A DNA stretch of 64,000 nt from Lachancea mirantina (Eukaryota > Ascomycota > Saccharomycetes > Saccharomycetales > Saccharomycetaceae). The stretch's first letter is position 1. Each line of letters opens with the position of its first letter. The translations under genes were made by a program, and so were the position numbers. The DNA lies in contig LT598468.1 of NCBI GenBank assembly GCA_900074745.1, positions 558,001-622,000 of the forward strand, read 5' to 3'. This document shows positions 19,615 to 30,703 of the stretch, piece after piece. The notes below the pieces were generated by a model. That model was not told the origin of the DNA, ran no database searches, and was given only the letters and a program-made list of their open reading frames with translations.

Positions 19615-19624
19615 ATCACGTGAC
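19615..19624. promoter_or_regulatory. Cbf1-type site upstream of RIP1
   Basis: ATCACGTGAC, a full RTCACRTG Cbf1 (CDEI-type) site, about 500 bp before the RIP1 ATG. Cbf1 sites are known at several yeast respiratory-chain promoters. Confidence 0.55.
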
Positions 19625-19853
19625 CCAAGTGACAGTTTTTGGTAAGTTTTAAGAGACAGTTCCGTTCCTTTACGAAACCCTTCAACTCAATGTCCGTTGG
19701 AATTCCAAAAAGTATTTGAAAGGGTAAACCGAGAAGGAAATAGCTATACTGAATGCGTCCTGCACGTAGGGGGACTCACAGGACACTTATTCAGAGCATG
19801 TGACACCAACGTGATAGAGTCCGACAAACCGTACATAATCATCAAAACAACAA

Positions 19854-19861
19854 ACCAATCA
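19854..19861 (+). promoter_or_regulatory. HAP2/3/4/5-type CCAAT site upstream of RIP1
   Basis: ACCAATCA matches the HAP consensus ACCAATNA, 258 bp before the RIP1 ATG. The HAP complex activates respiratory genes in yeast. Confidence 0.6.
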
Positions 19862-20118
19862 AAATGCAAGAAATAATGAAAGCCTCGTAAAAAGGTACTC
19901 ATAATTTTCCACCCACACACTCCACGATTTCAAGACTGTTTTCGTCGCTGTTTTCGGCTCTAAGTGAACATAATGAAGAAACCTAAGGATTAAAACTAGT
20001 CAAATCGTTGTAATCAACGCTTTCAAGCAAGAGATAAAACAGAACAATAAGGAGTGATAAAGCACTCTGGAATAGCCTCATTGTTTGCATTTCGATTAAG
20101 CACCTAAAACAGAACAAA

Positions 20119-20763
20119 ATGCTCGGCCTCAGATCCTCCTTGAAAACCTCTCTGAGAGGCATGAACCTGCAATCCAGATTTGTCTCTTCTTCCGCGGTGG
20201 CAGCCAAATCTACATACAGAACGCCAGACTTCGGTGACTATTTGAAGGAAAACAACAATGCGGACAAGAGCCGTACTTACGCGTACTTTATGGTTGGCTC
20301 TTTAGGTCTTCTTTCGTCTGCTGGTGCCAAGTCGACCGTGGAAACTTTCATCTCATCTATGACGGCGTCTGCAGATGTGCTGGCCATGGCCAAGGTGGAA
20401 GTGGACCTTGCGGCTATTCCCGAGGGTAAGAACGTTGTCGTCAAGTGGCAAGGTAAACCAGTGTTCATTAGGCACAGAACACAAGCAGAAATCAATGAGG
20501 CGAACTCCGTAGACCTTTCGCAACTCAAGGACCCTCAAACGGATGCCGACAGAGTCAAGAAGCCGGAATGGTTGGTTATGTTGGGTATTTGCACCCATTT
20601 GGGTTGTGTTCCTATCGGTGAATCCGGTGATTTCGGGGGCTGGTTCTGTCCTTGTCACGGTTCCCACTACGACATCTCTGGTAGAATTAGAAGAGGTCCC
20701 GCTCCTCTAAACTTGGAAATTCCTCAATACGAGTTCGACGACCAAAAATTGATTGTCGGTTAG
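20119..20763 (+). CDS. RIP1: Rieske iron-sulfur protein of complex III
   Basis: A 214-residue precursor (S. cerevisiae: 215) of the catalytic [2Fe-2S] subunit of the cytochrome bc1 complex, which passes electrons from ubiquinol to cytochrome c1 in the inner mitochondrial membrane. A basic, Ser/Leu-rich presequence (about 1-30) is followed by one membrane helix (about 55-75) and the Rieske fold. Cluster ligands are visible: C158 and H160 in CTHLGC, C177 and H180 in CPCH, with C163 and C179 forming the disulfide. Start ATG 20119. Upstream HAP and Cbf1 sites fit respiratory control. Synteny matches YEL024W. Confidence 0.97.
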   Translation: MLGLRSSLKTSLRGMNLQSRFVSSSAVAAKSTYRTPDFGDYLKENNNADKSRTYAYFMVGSLGLLSSAGAKSTVETFISSMTASADVLAMAKVEVDLAAIPEGKNVVVKWQGKPVFIRHRTQAEINEANSVDLSQLKDPQTDADRVKKPEWLVMLGICTHLGCVPIGESGDFGGWFCPCHGSHYDISGRIRRGPAPLNLEIPQYEFDDQKLIVG

Positions 20764-21346
20764 AGCGGTGGTGGCGCTGGAAATCCAAATTGATTCAAAA
20801 ATTACAATGAACGACCATATTCCATAAGAAAACATCTATTTATCATACTAGTGCTCTGCTTCGCCCACGTTTACCCTTTTCTTCCCTGTACCATGCACGG
20901 CCTTAGCTCTTCCAAATTGTTTATATAATTTCACTTCCCATGAGAAGAGGGTATGGGGGGACTTGAAGCCGCTCCTTCAACTTGGCCTCCTCGATTTTAC
21001 GTAAATGAAGAACCTAGATTTTATGAACTTGTGTCTCGCTCGACCTTCGCAATTCGCAAATACTACATGCGAAGGTTAGGCTTTGTATGGACGTCGCGAT
21101 GCTCTCATTTTGAAGTATTTTAAAAATTCGAAGTGTACCAATTAATTAATGAAACATGCATGCAAAATATCAAGTGCCACAATTTTCTCTTCACAACTCT
21201 AGAACATTAAATGTCTTTAAAGTTTGGTGAGCCTATTCTCAGTCAAATTAAAAGGAATAGCGAGGTGACGGTGCCATGATCATTTTATGGGTTGATCCCC
21301 TTCTGTAACAGGAACACTAAACTGTGAAATTCAGAAACTCTCCAAG
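20764..21346. other. Convergent spacer RIP1/RAD26
   Basis: A 583-bp 3' spacer, long for a convergent pair. It holds a 9-bp inverted repeat (listed). No coding potential is seen. Confidence 0.55.
21043..21076. repeat. 9-bp inverted repeat, 16-nt loop
   Basis: ACCTTCGCA (21043-21051) and TGCGAAGGT (21068-21076) are exact complements. It lies about 280 bp past the RIP1 stop, so it could be a 3'-UTR or terminator-region stem. Confidence 0.75.
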
Positions 21347-24300
21347 TCACTCTTTGTCTCTAAATTCTTCTTTTAAAACCCAAGTTTTATTCTCCTTGTC
21401 GAATACTGCAATTCCTCTCAACAAGGCGCGAACATTGGCAATGTCCTCCTGAGTTTTTAGAGATACACCGCAATTTTCCATAATTTCAGATGATTTCATT
21501 CTGTATTCTGCACTAGAATTTAAAACCATTTGCATTCGACTTATGAGGCTCTGAAAACCTTGGGAAGGAGTTTGTGGAATAGGACCTGGTTTCTTTTCAT
21601 CTTTGCTCATTTTCTTGATAGATGATAAAATGGCAGCTGAGCCTGCAGCCGCTGAAGTTGTTTTCTTTCGTACTCGGCCTGCGGATCCAAATCTTCCAGT
21701 CCAAGTCGGAGTACCAACTTCGGCTCTTTTCGTGATCATCCGGGATTTGCGCAGAGCTGCAACAGCTTTTTCTGCAATTTTGGAGGCCTCCTTAGAAATT
21801 ATGTCTGAAGAAGGTCTGGAGTGGGACTGAACAACTGAATTATGACTCTGCGCGTTCTCTATATTACCACCAAATAGGCCTTGTATTAATCTCTCTTCAT
21901 CATTTTTTGAACCCTCTTCTTTTTCTTTCCCGCTATAAAAGCCTTCTAATTTCGAAACGCCGGTAAGTTGGCCCACTTTGTCGAAATCATCACTTTCAGT
22001 TGATGTTGATTGCTTGATGTTTCGGGTGTTTCTGGAAATCTCTTCTTCAAATTCTTCGCTTGCTAAGGCACTTTCACCGCCCAGAGTAAATAAATCGTGT
22101 AGTTCGTTCATTTTAAAAAAACGTTTCTGTTTAGGATCATTCAAGATCCTGCTTGTCAAAAATTGCTTGAAAATTTGACGATGATATATCTTCTCCTCAA
22201 TTGATCCGGCCACCAGAAGTCTATAAATTGTCACTTCTCTTTTCTGGCCTATTCTCCATGCCCGCTCACGAGCCTGCATGTCTGTGGAAGGATTCCAGTC
22301 AGGATCAAAGATGATAATGCGATTTGCACCTGTCAGATTCACACCAAGCCCACCCACACGGGTGGTCAAGAGAAATACATCGTAATCACCTCGATTAAAG
22401 CTGTCCACGAGACTTTGGCGGACGCCTATTTTAGTTGTGCCATCCATTCTCAGGTATTTTAATTGATGTTCTACCTCATCTCTCTGAGAAATAAATTGCT
22501 CCAGAATATCAAGCATTTGTCGAGATTGAGCAAAAAGTAAAGTCTTGTGTCCTTCTGAGTGCCATAATTTCAGAAGCTGCTTCACAACTTGCATTTTACC
22601 CGATCTCTTACTTTCTCCATAGGAGGAACTTGTTCTCGCTAGATTCTTATCTAGCAGGTCTGGATGGTTACAGATTTTTCGCAAAATGTCAATGCCGTAC
22701 AGAACCTGTCTTTTCCCATTTTTAATTTTAACCAGTTCGTCAGAGTTTAAGAACTGGACGTATTTCTTTCGTTGATACTCTGTTAATTTACAAAAAAGAA
22801 CCATTTCATTCTTTTTAGGCAAATCCTTTGCAACGTCAGCCTTTATTCTTCTCAAAAGAAAAGGTGCGATGAGATTTCGTAGGGCCACCGCACACTTGTA
22901 TCCTGTTTGTACTTGTATGTTCGTCGCATTTGCATACCCACCCATGTTAATAGGGACAGCAAACTGCTGCTGGAAAATAGGTAGAGTACCTAGTCTACCA
23001 GGAAAAATGAAATCGAAAAGACTCCAAAGTTCTACCAAGTTGTTTTGGATTGGGGTTCCAGAAAGAATAATTCTGTTCTTGGTTTTTAGCTGCTTGCAAA
23101 TCAGAGCTATCTCAGAATCAGGATTTCTAATTTTGTGGCCTTCATCTAAGACGGCATACGCCCAGTTTACATTCAACAGCTTACCGCTATGCAATCTGAG
23201 TCCCACATAAGTTGTAATTAAAATGTGGCCGTCTTGAACCACTTTGTTTATAAGATTTTCTCTGGCTAGCGAACCTTCCACTGATGCTTTGGCTTTGCGG
23301 GAATCGGTGTAATCTTCAAACGTCACTTTTCCTGGTGCGGCAGTCATGAACATTTCTTCGAGTTCCTCTTCACTCAGCTTGTCGCGCTGAACCATTCCAG
23401 CTCCAATTGAATGCAATATTACTACTCTGAAGGATGGCCACCAAGTATGAAACTCTTTGCACCATTGCCTCATGACGGTAGCAGGACAGACAACGATAAC
23501 AGGCCCATTTAACTTTCCTGAATGGTGAAGCGATGCCAGGAATGCAATCACCTGAATTGTTTTCCCTAGACCCATTTCATCCCCAATTATACCACCACAG
23601 TGTTGCTGGTGGAGTTCATATAACCACTGGACACAAGTTTTCTGATAATTAAATAGCAGCGAGAAAATATCTCCTGGAATCTTGAAGTCGTCGTTTAGCT
23701 TGGCATCTGGCAGAAGTGGATGGGGCTTGAGCCATTCTGGATCTTCAGGGTTCGAATCTGTCGTTCTTTGAGAACTACGATCCACGATCCATTTCCTCAA
23801 CCTCACCTGGTAGTAAAGCTCGTCGCCGTCGTCTTTTGAAACTGAAGATTCAAAATCAGGCTCGCTGTCCTTTTCGAAATCCGATAATTCCAGATCTTTC
23901 GCATCGGAGCCCGGATAGTCTTCGTCCATGTCATCTTCGTCGTCTTCCTGTGCCGCGAGATCTGTTTTTAAGTTATTATTGTCTGCTTCCATCTGGAAAG
24001 TAGCTGCGGTCCCGAACGCCGTTATTTTACCCGTTCTGATCAAGAAATCCTTTTCTGACTCATCTGGGTGCCTTTCTGATGAATCAAGATCTTGTGATTT
24101 TCCGTTATTGGTATGATTTTGCTCAGTTAACTCATTTAGTCGAGCTTCGATTTGACGAACATCAGCCTTCAAAGGCGCTATCTCATCATTTTCTAAGCTC
24201 ACAATTTGCTCTTGAAACTTATTCCTGACACTGATTCGTGATGTATTCCTTATCTTGTGTTCTAGCACACTTCTTTTCTTCAACAGTCTCTGTAGCGCAT

Positions 24301-24499
24301 CGTTGCATTTGTCCAGTCGTTTGCGCTCTTGCTCAATAGACTGCTGATCAATAAGGTGTTGCGCATTTGACTCGATTCGATTCTCTAAAGAGCTTTGAGA
24401 AACAAGGTGAACTCCCAACTCATGAAGCTTTTGTTCATTTTCTTCCATTAGGTTCAAGGTGGTCGGATGGCTTAAATTTAATGGTTCAAGTTCTTTCAT
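21347..24499 (-). CDS. RAD26: Swi2/Snf2 ATPase Rad26 (CSB), transcription-coupled repair
   Basis: A 1050-residue Snf2-family DNA translocase (S. cerevisiae Rad26: 1085), the yeast Cockayne syndrome B orthologue, which acts on RNA polymerase II stalled at DNA damage. The N-terminus is coiled-coil-rich (about 20-150) and then acidic (about 180-230). The helicase core begins near 290: Walker A DEMGLGKT with K313, a DEGH motif II, and the C-terminal lobe with [12 protein letters not shown] charged C-terminus follows. Start is ATG 24499; a TTG one codon earlier is ignored. Position next to PET191 matches YJR035W. Confidence 0.95.
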   Translation of the reverse strand: MKELEPLNLSHPTTLNLMEENEQKLHELGVHLVSQSSLENRIESNAQHLIDQQSIEQERKRLDKCNDALQRLLKKRSVLEHKIRNTSRISVRNKFQEQIVSLENDEIAPLKADVRQIEARLNELTEQNHTNNGKSQDLDSSERHPDESEKDFLIRTGKITAFGTAATFQMEADNNNLKTDLAAQEDDEDDMDEDYPGSDAKDLELSDFEKDSEPDFESSVSKDDGDELYYQVRLRKWIVDRSSQRTTDSNPEDPEWLKPHPLLPDAKLNDDFKIPGDIFSLLFNYQKTCVQWLYELHQQHCGGIIGDEMGLGKTIQVIAFLASLHHSGKLNGPVIVVCPATVMRQWCKEFHTWWPSFRVVILHSIGAGMVQRDKLSEEELEEMFMTAAPGKVTFEDYTDSRKAKASVEGSLARENLINKVVQDGHILITTYVGLRLHSGKLLNVNWAYAVLDEGHKIRNPDSEIALICKQLKTKNRIILSGTPIQNNLVELWSLFDFIFPGRLGTLPIFQQQFAVPINMGGYANATNIQVQTGYKCAVALRNLIAPFLLRRIKADVAKDLPKKNEMVLFCKLTEYQRKKYVQFLNSDELVKIKNGKRQVLYGIDILRKICNHPDLLDKNLARTSSSYGESKRSGKMQVVKQLLKLWHSEGHKTLLFAQSRQMLDILEQFISQRDEVEHQLKYLRMDGTTKIGVRQSLVDSFNRGDYDVFLLTTRVGGLGVNLTGANRIIIFDPDWNPSTDMQARERAWRIGQKREVTIYRLLVAGSIEEKIYHRQIFKQFLTSRILNDPKQKRFFKMNELHDLFTLGGESALASEEFEEEISRNTRNIKQSTSTESDDFDKVGQLTGVSKLEGFYSGKEKEEGSKNDEERLIQGLFGGNIENAQSHNSVVQSHSRPSSDIISKEASKIAEKAVAALRKSRMITKRAEVGTPTWTGRFGSAGRVRKKTTSAAAGSAAILSSIKKMSKDEKKPGPIPQTPSQGFQSLISRMQMVLNSSAEYRMKSSEIMENCGVSLKTQEDIANVRALLRGIAVFDKENKTWVLKEEFRDKE

Positions 24500-24736
24500 C
24501 AATTTATCTGTTTTTGACGATAAACTAGCTATGAGAAACCCTAACGGTAAAAGCAGCAGGAGAAATCCATCGTAACTAGAGCTTTTTTGAACATTACGCC
24601 CTCGCTATGAAGCATTCTTAAATGCAATTTATTCCAGAAGTGAGCCAACAACTATGTACAGATAAACGTTATGCCAGCATGTCTTCAGAGAGACATGAGT
24701 CCTGCCTCTACTTTCTATTCTCAAATTAAGTTCAGC

Positions 24737-25066
24737 CTAGCCTCTATTGTCTTTACCGCTCAAAACATCCAGTTTTCGCAGTTCTTCCCTGGGGTCAAAA
24801 TTCCCACTTGACAGGTTTTCAAACTGTTGATCATACTTCCCTGTTGAAAGTGCCCCGTTTCCTCTAAATCTTTTTGTCATATCGACCATGCCTCGTTTAC
24901 ATTCTAAAAACGCCTTCATCTGAGCTAGGCATAGTTCAGGGAGTTCTTTCTTCAGTTCCGGATCATCAAGACATTTTTGAGGACTATTTCTTTGAATCAT
25001 GACGCAAGGCGATCTCTGTAAGCATACTGCGACAGCTTTTTTTTGATCTTTACAACTGGCTCCCAT
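24737..25066 (-). CDS. PET191: Cytochrome oxidase assembly factor Pet191
   Basis: A 109-residue twin-cysteine protein (S. cerevisiae: 108) needed for cytochrome c oxidase assembly and located in the mitochondrial intermembrane space. Regularly spaced cysteines are visible (C5, then a CLQRSPC pair, C42-type and C56-type positions in the helical hairpin, and a later FLEC), consistent with a CHCH-like, Mia40-imported fold. The start is ATG 25066, giving MGASCKDQKKA; a TTG four codons upstream is ignored. Divergent from RAV1 over 242 bp. Confidence 0.95.
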   Translation of the reverse strand: MGASCKDQKKAVAVCLQRSPCVMIQRNSPQKCLDDPELKKELPELCLAQMKAFLECKRGMVDMTKRFRGNGALSTGKYDQQFENLSSGNFDPREELRKLDVLSGKDNRG

Positions 25067-25308
25067 TGATTTGAACAATGACAGATATGGGGCTTATAAA
25101 CCGGACTCTTTGACTTGAGCTGACCGGATGTGAGCATTCGTAGAGCACTGCCTTGGCATATTCAATTACCTTAGACATTATCACTGTGTACGTATGATCC
25201 GATAAGTCACATGTCAATAGAGAAAGGGCCCAATTGGCCATTAAAATATCAACGAATCGTAAACCAGGCTCATCATATTATAGGTATCTTTTGGCCTTAT
25301 AAGAGCCT

Positions 25309-28300
25309 ATGACTCTCAGTTTTCTACCAGGGCAACCGAATGTGACACAGCAAACTGCGTGTCAAAGCACCTGGTGCGGACACCCAATCCTAGCTTATTG
25401 TTCTGGAAACAACCTCATTATTCTATCAGATGATTTTAGTAAATTACAAACATTGTACCTACCGTCTGATTGTGTGGCCGTTGACATAGACTCAGAAAAT
25501 GGCTGGATAGCGGTGGCCTTTGGAAACTTGGTTCACGTTTACAAGCCTCTTTATCAAGTGATGAAAAGCCCGAAGTGGGTTCTCGGCACCGAAATTTTCC
25601 ATGATAATTCTCAAGTCAACACTTTGAGTTGGGGTGCCACTGGAGAGTTGGTAATTGGCTCTGATTATTTGTCTTTTTGGAAAATACGTGATGAATTTGG
25701 GAAATACAAACCATATCTTCTTTGGACCAAAAAACAGTTCAAGCCTGTGTACCTATGCAAAATATCAGATGATTCGCAGATTATTGCCAGTATGCACAAG
25801 TACAGCAAAATTGTTAAACTTTGGAAACGCATATCAATTGGGGGGGACGAGGATGTCTTTGATTTGACTATAATATCCCATCCTGATTTCGTCACGACAT
25901 TAAGGTGGAGAAGGACTCACACTTCCTGCAGTCTTCAAAGGAACTCGCATATACTGTACACGTTATGTCAAGACAGAAAACTGCGACTTTGGACGTATTA
26001 CGAACTGGATACTCGTCGAAATGTTCAGCAGTGGGGAGTTCTTTCTTTGGGGAGTGAAACGATTAATTTCTGCGCCATTTTGGACAGCTGGCTTGTCGAA
26101 ATAGTGTTTGCTGGCGTTAAAACGAGCACTAACCTATTTTTCTCAACAAATGTTCCTGATATTGTTGCTACCGGGGACGCTGAAGGTAACATTGTACTGT
26201 ATGCCTTAGATAATCTGTCTCACGATCCGCCAAAGTTAATGGCTACAAGAAGGTTAAAAACAACGTCTGTTCAAGCACCTTTCCACGTTTTCAAACCATA
26301 CATTCTCTATTTTGCGGAGCCTCAGGCGTACACTAAACAAAAGACTGAAATTTCGCTAATCGTTCATGACATTCGCGGTGTAGTACGACACGAACTTATA
26401 GACCTTCCGTTGTTACTTTCATCAGCGAATGATGGCACTTGCTTTGAGTTAGAACACAAGTTTACTGGGCACGAAAAGTCCATACAAAAGTTGGCACGCA
26501 GCAGTGACGGAGAATCACTTGTGACGCTCTCTAGGTTTACGGAGAACAGCGTTTGGGTGCCAGAAAGGCTTGCAGAGGGTATGCATCTCCGAAAGAAAAA
26601 CATCATTCATTCAGAAGTGCCGGTGAGAGAAGTTGTTGTCCTCGAGAAAGGTAGTTTAGTTGTGGGTCTGCTAGAAAATCTAAAACTAGTCCTTTGGAAG
26701 TGTCCTGACGTGCGTGGTAGTAAGAACTCAGTGCCACAAGGAGAGTTTAGTTTAGAAGCTTCTGACGGGCTTCCAATGCTACTTCTGAACACCCCTGAAA
26801 AAAAACACAGGCATAATGTTCATTACATTGCCGTTGTTTATAGTACGGGCCAAACGAAGGGATTTGAGATCACATTCCAAAAGGGAATATTACCTGTGGC
26901 CTCCGGTCGCATAGAGCTTGAGGGCGACAATGAAATTTACAAGTTGTCGGCAATAGACCCCGTGAATTACGGATTTCTTGCCGATAGATCTTTAATATCC
27001 GTAATCAATCGGAAGGGGATCGTTCGGGCTTACAAAGCTATTGTACAGCTCGATAAAAACAAAGGGATAGATTGGGTTAAAACTAATGAGGTGAACACTG
27101 GATTGATCGATAGTGCCCACATTAGTGGCTCTTCCATAAACAAAATGTGCATTGTTGATAAAACACAAAAGACTCTCACACTATGGGACATGAAGAGAAG
27201 TTTTCTCGAATATCGTCATACCTTTGATGATAAAATTGTTGATATCGACTGGACGAGTACAAAATTTTCGCAGAGTGTTCTTTCCGTGGGCTTTGAAACC
27301 GAGGTTCTTTTGTATACTCAGTTAAGATACGACTATACCACTAAAAACCCTAGTTTTCTTCCTGTCGAGAAAATAGACATAAGCCAACATACCTCCCACG
27401 CTATTGGCGATTCCGTTTGGTTGACTGACGGGACTCTTGTGATTGCTTCTGGGAATCAGCTTTTCGTCAAGGACAAGTCATTGGACCTGGATGATCCGTT
27501 TACCAGTCAGTCCATTGGCTCGAGAAAAATCCTATCAAATGATATCCTGCATCTGAGCGGTGTTTTAAATGGTCCTTTGCCTGTGTACCATCCGCAATTT
27601 TTAATTCAAGCACTTTACGCGCAAAAAGTTTGCCTTGTCAGGGAGATTCTTTTAAAGCTTTTTCTAAAGCTAAGAGATTTTGAATTCAATTCATTTGATA
27701 TTGCGACACTAGGATCGGATCTCGAATTCTCTTCTGCCAAGTTTCTCCATGATGGCGACAAATCTTACAAATACGATTTATATCCAGAGCCCTACACTGC
27801 ATTCACCCCAAAGGTTGCCGAAGCCTTGCGACAAAAGCTGATGGAAATAGCACTTCCATTTCTAACTCGGCATCAACAAGTTACTCTAATAACGATCATT
27901 GAAGCAATTGAGGACATTGATCAAAATGAAAAGGCCGTCGATTACTGCGGCCTTATGTTCATTTTAGGCTTAAAATTGTTGAACTCGCATAAAGCGACCC
28001 AGAAAAGCATTTCGATGCGAGATGTTTTATGGGCGATACACTCGGCCAACAAAAACATTCTATTTCTATCCTTAAAGCCCTCTCTGACTTCTTGGGACCA
28101 CGCGCGGGAATCGCGGGTATCGTTTTGGCTAGAGAACAGAGATCTTGTGAAAACCTTCGAGGATATTGCCAAATATGAGTTCAACAAAGATGGTCGTCGC
28201 GATCCGACTAATTGTGCTATTTTTTACTACGCACTGAAAAAGAAGCACATTTTAATGGGTTTATGGCGCGTCAGCGCTGCTCATCCCGAGCAGCAGAAAA

Positions 28301-29226
28301 TACTCAAGTTTTTGAATAATGATTTCAACGAGCGAAGATGGAAGACTGCAGCATTCAAAAACGCCTTCGTATTGTTGAGCAAACACCGCTATATGGACGC
28401 TGCTTGTTTTTTCTTACTTGCTGGCTCTTTAAAGGATGCAGCTAGTGTCCTTATGAAGCAGTGCGATGACATATGCCTTGCTGTCGGTGTTTGCAGAGTG
28501 TACGAAGGCGACAGTGGGCCAGTTCTCCGGGAACTCCTTCTCAGAAATGTGCTTCCTGGTGCCATCGAAAACAGCGATCGTTGGGTCGCGAGCTTCTTTT
28601 ATTCGGTAACAGGTAATCCAGCACTGGCCAATGAGGCGCTACTGAAGGCGCCTGCTTGCATAGAAGAGAACGAAAAAGTTGTTGAAAACTATAATGTCGT
28701 GAATCAATCTTTTCTGGTGGAAGATCCGGCCTTGCTTCATTTGTACAGAATCGTTCGCGATAGGTCTCCATGCAACAGCAAAAAAGAAGCTCATATGAAT
28801 GGAAGTCTAGAATACGATACATTAGCGAGAGTGGTCGGTATCTATTCAAGAATGGGCTGCGATTATCTTGGCCTATCAGTAGTGAAAAATTGGGTATTTT
28901 GTGACGTCGATTGGGCAAGTCGCAACAAAGCAGATAAGGAGGCTTACGCTGACGGTTTTATGAATAAAGAGAACGCAGAGGTTTCGAACATGCAATCAAA
29001 GCCTGGGCCATCCGATGTAAAGCACCAGGCTCAACCTCGGAACATCTTAGACGAGTTTTTCGGCCCTCAATCGCCCAAGAGCGCACCCAAAAGCTCCTTC
29101 ATCAATTCTTCATCGAATGAGTCTCCAGAAGTGCCGCGTGTCTCAGATCACTTTGAAAAGGCCGGGAAGAGTTCCCCTGCCAAATCATTCAAAAAGCCCC
29201 CAAATTTACTCGATGCCTTTATGTAA
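25309..29226 (+). CDS. RAV1: RAVE complex subunit Rav1
   Basis: A 1305-residue protein (S. cerevisiae: 1357), the large subunit of RAVE (with Rav2 and Skp1), which re-assembles V1 onto Vo when glucose returns. The first ~700 residues look like WD40 propellers (repeated short strands ending in W-D/W-x motifs). The Rav1p C-terminal domain is a long helical region (about 750-1150), followed by a low-complexity Ser/Pro/Lys tail. Start ATG 25309. Its stop lies only 18 bp from the convergent CPR7 stop, so the two mRNAs must overlap at their 3' ends. Confidence 0.95.
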   Translation: MTLSFLPGQPNVTQQTACQSTWCGHPILAYCSGNNLIILSDDFSKLQTLYLPSDCVAVDIDSENGWIAVAFGNLVHVYKPLYQVMKSPKWVLGTEIFHDNSQVNTLSWGATGELVIGSDYLSFWKIRDEFGKYKPYLLWTKKQFKPVYLCKISDDSQIIASMHKYSKIVKLWKRISIGGDEDVFDLTIISHPDFVTTLRWRRTHTSCSLQRNSHILYTLCQDRKLRLWTYYELDTRRNVQQWGVLSLGSETINFCAILDSWLVEIVFAGVKTSTNLFFSTNVPDIVATGDAEGNIVLYALDNLSHDPPKLMATRRLKTTSVQAPFHVFKPYILYFAEPQAYTKQKTEISLIVHDIRGVVRHELIDLPLLLSSANDGTCFELEHKFTGHEKSIQKLARSSDGESLVTLSRFTENSVWVPERLAEGMHLRKKNIIHSEVPVREVVVLEKGSLVVGLLENLKLVLWKCPDVRGSKNSVPQGEFSLEASDGLPMLLLNTPEKKHRHNVHYIAVVYSTGQTKGFEITFQKGILPVASGRIELEGDNEIYKLSAIDPVNYGFLADRSLISVINRKGIVRAYKAIVQLDKNKGIDWVKTNEVNTGLIDSAHISGSSINKMCIVDKTQKTLTLWDMKRSFLEYRHTFDDKIVDIDWTSTKFSQSVLSVGFETEVLLYTQLRYDYTTKNPSFLPVEKIDISQHTSHAIGDSVWLTDGTLVIASGNQLFVKDKSLDLDDPFTSQSIGSRKILSNDILHLSGVLNGPLPVYHPQFLIQALYAQKVCLVREILLKLFLKLRDFEFNSFDIATLGSDLEFSSAKFLHDGDKSYKYDLYPEPYTAFTPKVAEALRQKLMEIALPFLTRHQQVTLITIIEAIEDIDQNEKAVDYCGLMFILGLKLLNSHKATQKSISMRDVLWAIHSANKNILFLSLKPSLTSWDHARESRVSFWLENRDLVKTFEDIAKYEFNKDGRRDPTNCAIFYYALKKKHILMGLWRVSAAHPEQQKILKFLNNDFNERRWKTAAFKNAFVLLSKHRYMDAACFFLLAGSLKDAASVLMKQCDDICLAVGVCRVYEGDSGPVLRELLLRNVLPGAIENSDRWVASFFYSVTGNPALANEALLKAPACIEENEKVVENYNVVNQSFLVEDPALLHLYRIVRDRSPCNSKKEAHMNGSLEYDTLARVVGIYSRMGCDYLGLSVVKNWVFCDVDWASRNKADKEAYADGFMNKENAEVSNMQSKPGPSDVKHQAQPRNILDEFFGPQSPKSAPKSSFINSSSNESPEVPRVSDHFEKAGKSSPAKSFKKPPNLLDAFM

Positions 29227-29244
29227 ATGCTATCTACTGCAGGT

Positions 29245-30423
29245 TTACATAAAGAATTTGGCCAGATTCTTTCTGGTTCTCTCCTTCTCTTCCTCGATTT
29301 TTGTCTCGATTTCCTTGATTCTCTCAACAACGACATTGTCATTAGGATTGAGCGAGTGACAGTTTTTAAAATCGCTCAATGCAAGTTCATTACGGCCTTT
29401 CAATTTATGGCAAACGCCACGTCTATAAAAAGCTTTTGCTTTATCTTGCTCTTCCGCCTTGTTCATATCCAACAGGAATCCAGCGTACGTTATACTATCC
29501 TCATAGTTTTTGAGCTTCAAGAATGTCAGCGACAGATTTAAGTAAAGCTTCGCTTTTAGCTGCATGAAATCCGCGTAAGATTTAGCGTCTGAATCTATGT
29601 CCGGAACAAGCTCGTTGACATACCTCAAGGCCTTTTTATATTTGAACAACGCATTTTGAAAGTCGCCTTGTTTCAAAAGGGCAGTTCCAGAGCCCTTGAT
29701 CGTCTCAGCAGCAGCAAACGAATCCTTGGAGACATCTTTATCGAAATTTTCGTCGTCGTCTGGGTATTCTTCGTAGATATCACCTCCAATGGTTGCGTTA
29801 GAGGTGTTGTAAACGGGTAGACCAAGCACTGGCTTCCACGCACCACAATTCTCGATTTTAATGGGATGAAGGGGGAAACCGTCAGCGTCGACCTCTGTGA
29901 GCTCAATTGTTCGTACTACTGATTTTCCATACAGGACGCGGCCTAAAATGCTATGATTGTTGTTCAGATGAGGTGAAATGCATGTTGTAATGAAAAATTG
30001 GGAGCTATTTGTATTAGACTGTCCCAAATTTGCCATACCAACCAAAAATGGTTTATCAAAATCCCCCAAATTCTCATCTTCGAAAAAAGTCGTGTTGTCC
30101 TTAAAATTGGTATTCATATATTTACCACTTTTCTTGTCAAAATAAATGGAATGTCCACCAAGCCCAATTTCGTCAGATTTTTCACCATCAACTGATCCAT
30201 GCGTAATATCACCCGCCTGGACCATAAAGTTTTTAATAACACGATGGAAGAAATTGTTTCTGTAAGTCAAAGGAGCGCCGATTGCATCTTTAATATCTCC
30301 TACGCACAAGCGGTAGAAATTTTCCGTCGTCTTAGGAGCCCTTTCATCGAATAGTTCAATGACAATTCTACCAATCTTCTGATCGGCAATCTGAATATCC
30401 AGGTAGACCTGTCTTTCTCCCAT
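29245..30423 (-). CDS. CPR7: Cyclophilin-40-type Hsp90 co-chaperone Cpr7
   Basis: A 392-residue protein (S. cerevisiae Cpr7: 393). Residues about 5-190 form a cyclophilin peptidyl-prolyl isomerase domain (FFHRVIKNFMVQAGDI, GHSIYFDKK, SQFFITT). Residues about 235-375 form three TPR repeats that bind the EEVD tail of Hsp90. Cpr6 is the close paralogue; I choose Cpr7 from synteny (YJR032W beside RAV1 and GEA1) and length. Start ATG 30423, divergent from the GEA gene with a Reb1 site between them. Confidence 0.92.
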   Translation of the reverse strand: MGERQVYLDIQIADQKIGRIVIELFDERAPKTTENFYRLCVGDIKDAIGAPLTYRNNFFHRVIKNFMVQAGDITHGSVDGEKSDEIGLGGHSIYFDKKSGKYMNTNFKDNTTFFEDENLGDFDKPFLVGMANLGQSNTNSSQFFITTCISPHLNNNHSILGRVLYGKSVVRTIELTEVDADGFPLHPIKIENCGAWKPVLGLPVYNTSNATIGGDIYEEYPDDDENFDKDVSKDSFAAAETIKGSGTALLKQGDFQNALFKYKKALRYVNELVPDIDSDAKSYADFMQLKAKLYLNLSLTFLKLKNYEDSITYAGFLLDMNKAEEQDKAKAFYRRGVCHKLKGRNELALSDFKNCHSLNPNDNVVVERIKEIETKIEEEKERTRKNLAKFFM

Positions 30424-30498
30424 GAAATCTGCTTACTCCTACCTCATCGCTCGAGATATTAACTAAACTCAATCTTAGAAATTTCAGCCATTAAACGT

Positions 30499-30505
30499 TT
30501 ACCCG
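30499..30505. promoter_or_regulatory. Reb1-type site in CPR7/GEA divergent promoter
   Basis: TTACCCG, the Reb1 core, lies 76 bp from the CPR7 ATG and 199 bp from the GEA ATG. It probably marks a shared nucleosome-free region. Confidence 0.5.
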
Positions 30506-30703
30506 GACCAGGAAGTAAACAACGACAAGATCATAATACTAGAACCGGATGGCAAACCCACGATTGACTAGAAGAGATCAAATTCGACTTCCTGGTGAGT
30601 CGAGCTCGACAAGTTCGAAGAAATTTGGGAGACATTGATTTAATTAGCGAATTGACGCTTTTCTCTCGGTTTTTAAAGTATTAAAAGCGTTAGAGTTTCA
30701 GTC

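Larger units (their letters stand above)
19333..20118. other. RIP1 upstream region
   Basis: A 786-bp spacer between HUL4 and RIP1 with a Cbf1 site, a HAP-type CCAAT site and pyrimidine/purine-rich tracts. No gene is seen; short minus ORFs here (19087-19428, 19983-20207) look like chance. Confidence 0.6.
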
